A stretch of 64,000 nt of DNA from Luzula sylvatica (lineage: Eukaryota > Streptophyta > Magnoliopsida > Poales > Juncaceae), in the NCBI GenBank assembly GCA_946800325.1, contig CAMPEJ010000002.1:1302001-1366000 (forward strand). Reading direction: 5' to 3'. Shown here one piece after another: positions 63,703-64,000 of this stretch. Positions within the stretch are counted from its first letter, which is position 1. Each line of letters opens with the position of its first letter. The notes under the pieces are model-generated. The model was not told where the DNA came from, did not search any database, and saw only the letters and a program-made list of their open reading frames with translations. The position numbers were made by a program, and so were the translations under genes.

Positions 63703-64000
63703 TCAACATTTTCCACATTTTCTTTGCTTTCTCTCAGATTGTGGCTTCCATCGTTGTGCTTTTCTTTTACCCTTGCATTGCGATTCTGGAGGATCTTTAG
63801 GTGTAATTACCTCTCTAACTTCTTGCTCTTCATTCACAATATCATTTCCTCCAGAGCTTTCCGTTTCCTCATTTATGTTCTCGTTCAACTTTTTCATCGA
63901 TTCATTGAATATTGCAATTTCATCCGTAATTGTACCTATCCGCGTAGAAGTCATTTCAAATGCTTCGAAATTGTGTGATCCTTGTGACACTAATTTCATA
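63703..64000 (-). CDS. C-terminal part of a FAR1/FRS- or Mutator-transposase-like protein, partial, cut by window end
   Basis: A minus-strand frame is open from the window edge to TGA at 63703-63705, about 98 residues. The N-terminal half is helical and acidic (MKKLNENINEETESSGGND). The C-terminal part has the DPPESQCKGKRK motif, a basic stretch (RWKPQSERKQRK) and CGKC, the first half of a CCHC zinc knuckle. In plants, domesticated transposases of the FAR1/FHY3-related family and MULE transposases often end with a DP-x-KG-type basic linker and such a knuckle. The catalytic and SWIM domains would lie beyond 64000. The first Met at 63999 is probably internal. The TGA directly after the second knuckle Cys makes this either a truncated protein or a pseudogene. 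The family call rests on motif recognition only. Confidence 0.55.
   Translation of the reverse strand, partial: MKLVSQGSHNFEAFEMTSTRIGTITDEIAIFNESMKKLNENINEETESSGGNDIVNEEQEVREVITPKDPPESQCKGKRKAQRWKPQSERKQRKCGKC

Noticed and set aside
63691..63978. 95-residue plus-strand open frame
   Set aside because: It is antisense to the FAR1/MULE-like coding frame, whose motifs (DPP, basic linker, CCHC half) are much more convincing.

Overview
This is almost certainly nuclear DNA of a flowering plant. About 93% of the window (1-59797) is one uninterrupted satellite array. It has a 124-bp monomer of about 29% GC, repeated roughly 482 times head-to-tail in a single orientation. The left edge of the array lies outside the window, so the full array is longer than 59.8 kb. 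The plant assignment rests on the right flank: a minus-strand coding segment at 63703-64000 resembles the C-terminal end of FAR1/FRS or Mutator-derived transposase proteins, and the surrounding DNA is AT-rich with plant-like splice motifs. The genus cannot be named, and the sequence alone cannot decide between a centromeric, pericentromeric or subtelomeric location.

The array is not a simple homogeneous repeat. Linked diagnostic variants reveal nested higher-order repeats (HORs). The offsets I could measure are 5 monomers (620 bp), 6 (744 bp), 11 (1364 bp), 35 (4340 bp), 41 (5084 bp), 44 (5456 bp), 20 (2477 bp), 22 (2729 bp), 19 (2359 bp), 62 (about 7690 bp) and a 30-monomer block copied 22,827 bp away. 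From 1 to about 26.8 kb every checked monomer start falls exactly at 1+124k, with substitutions only. Right of about 26.9 kb, small indel variants (-4, +1, +3, -1) appear and are spread by block duplication. The last 8.4 kb of the array is a mosaic: two tandem 2359-bp units, then a 3720-bp copy of DNA from 33.0-36.7 kb, then a 63-bp deletion and an abrupt end.

The flank (59798-64000) is low-copy-looking DNA. From 59.8 to 61.4 kb there are two, perhaps three, diverged copies of an exon-like segment encoding a similar short peptide motif. From 61.6 to 62.3 kb there is a GC-rich codon-periodic patch, a 21-bp direct repeat and an 88-codon open frame behind a splice-acceptor-like site; no protein family is recognised there. 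Then follow an AT-rich stretch, a (TA)23 microsatellite and a possible non-coding mobile-element end. Finally comes the FAR1/MULE-like 3' gene end, in which a TGA interrupts an otherwise intact CCHC zinc knuckle.

No rRNA, tRNA, CRISPR array or prokaryotic operon was seen. The short open frames inside the satellite are by-products of the repeat. No set of genes working together can be inferred; the biology here is satellite structure and evolution.
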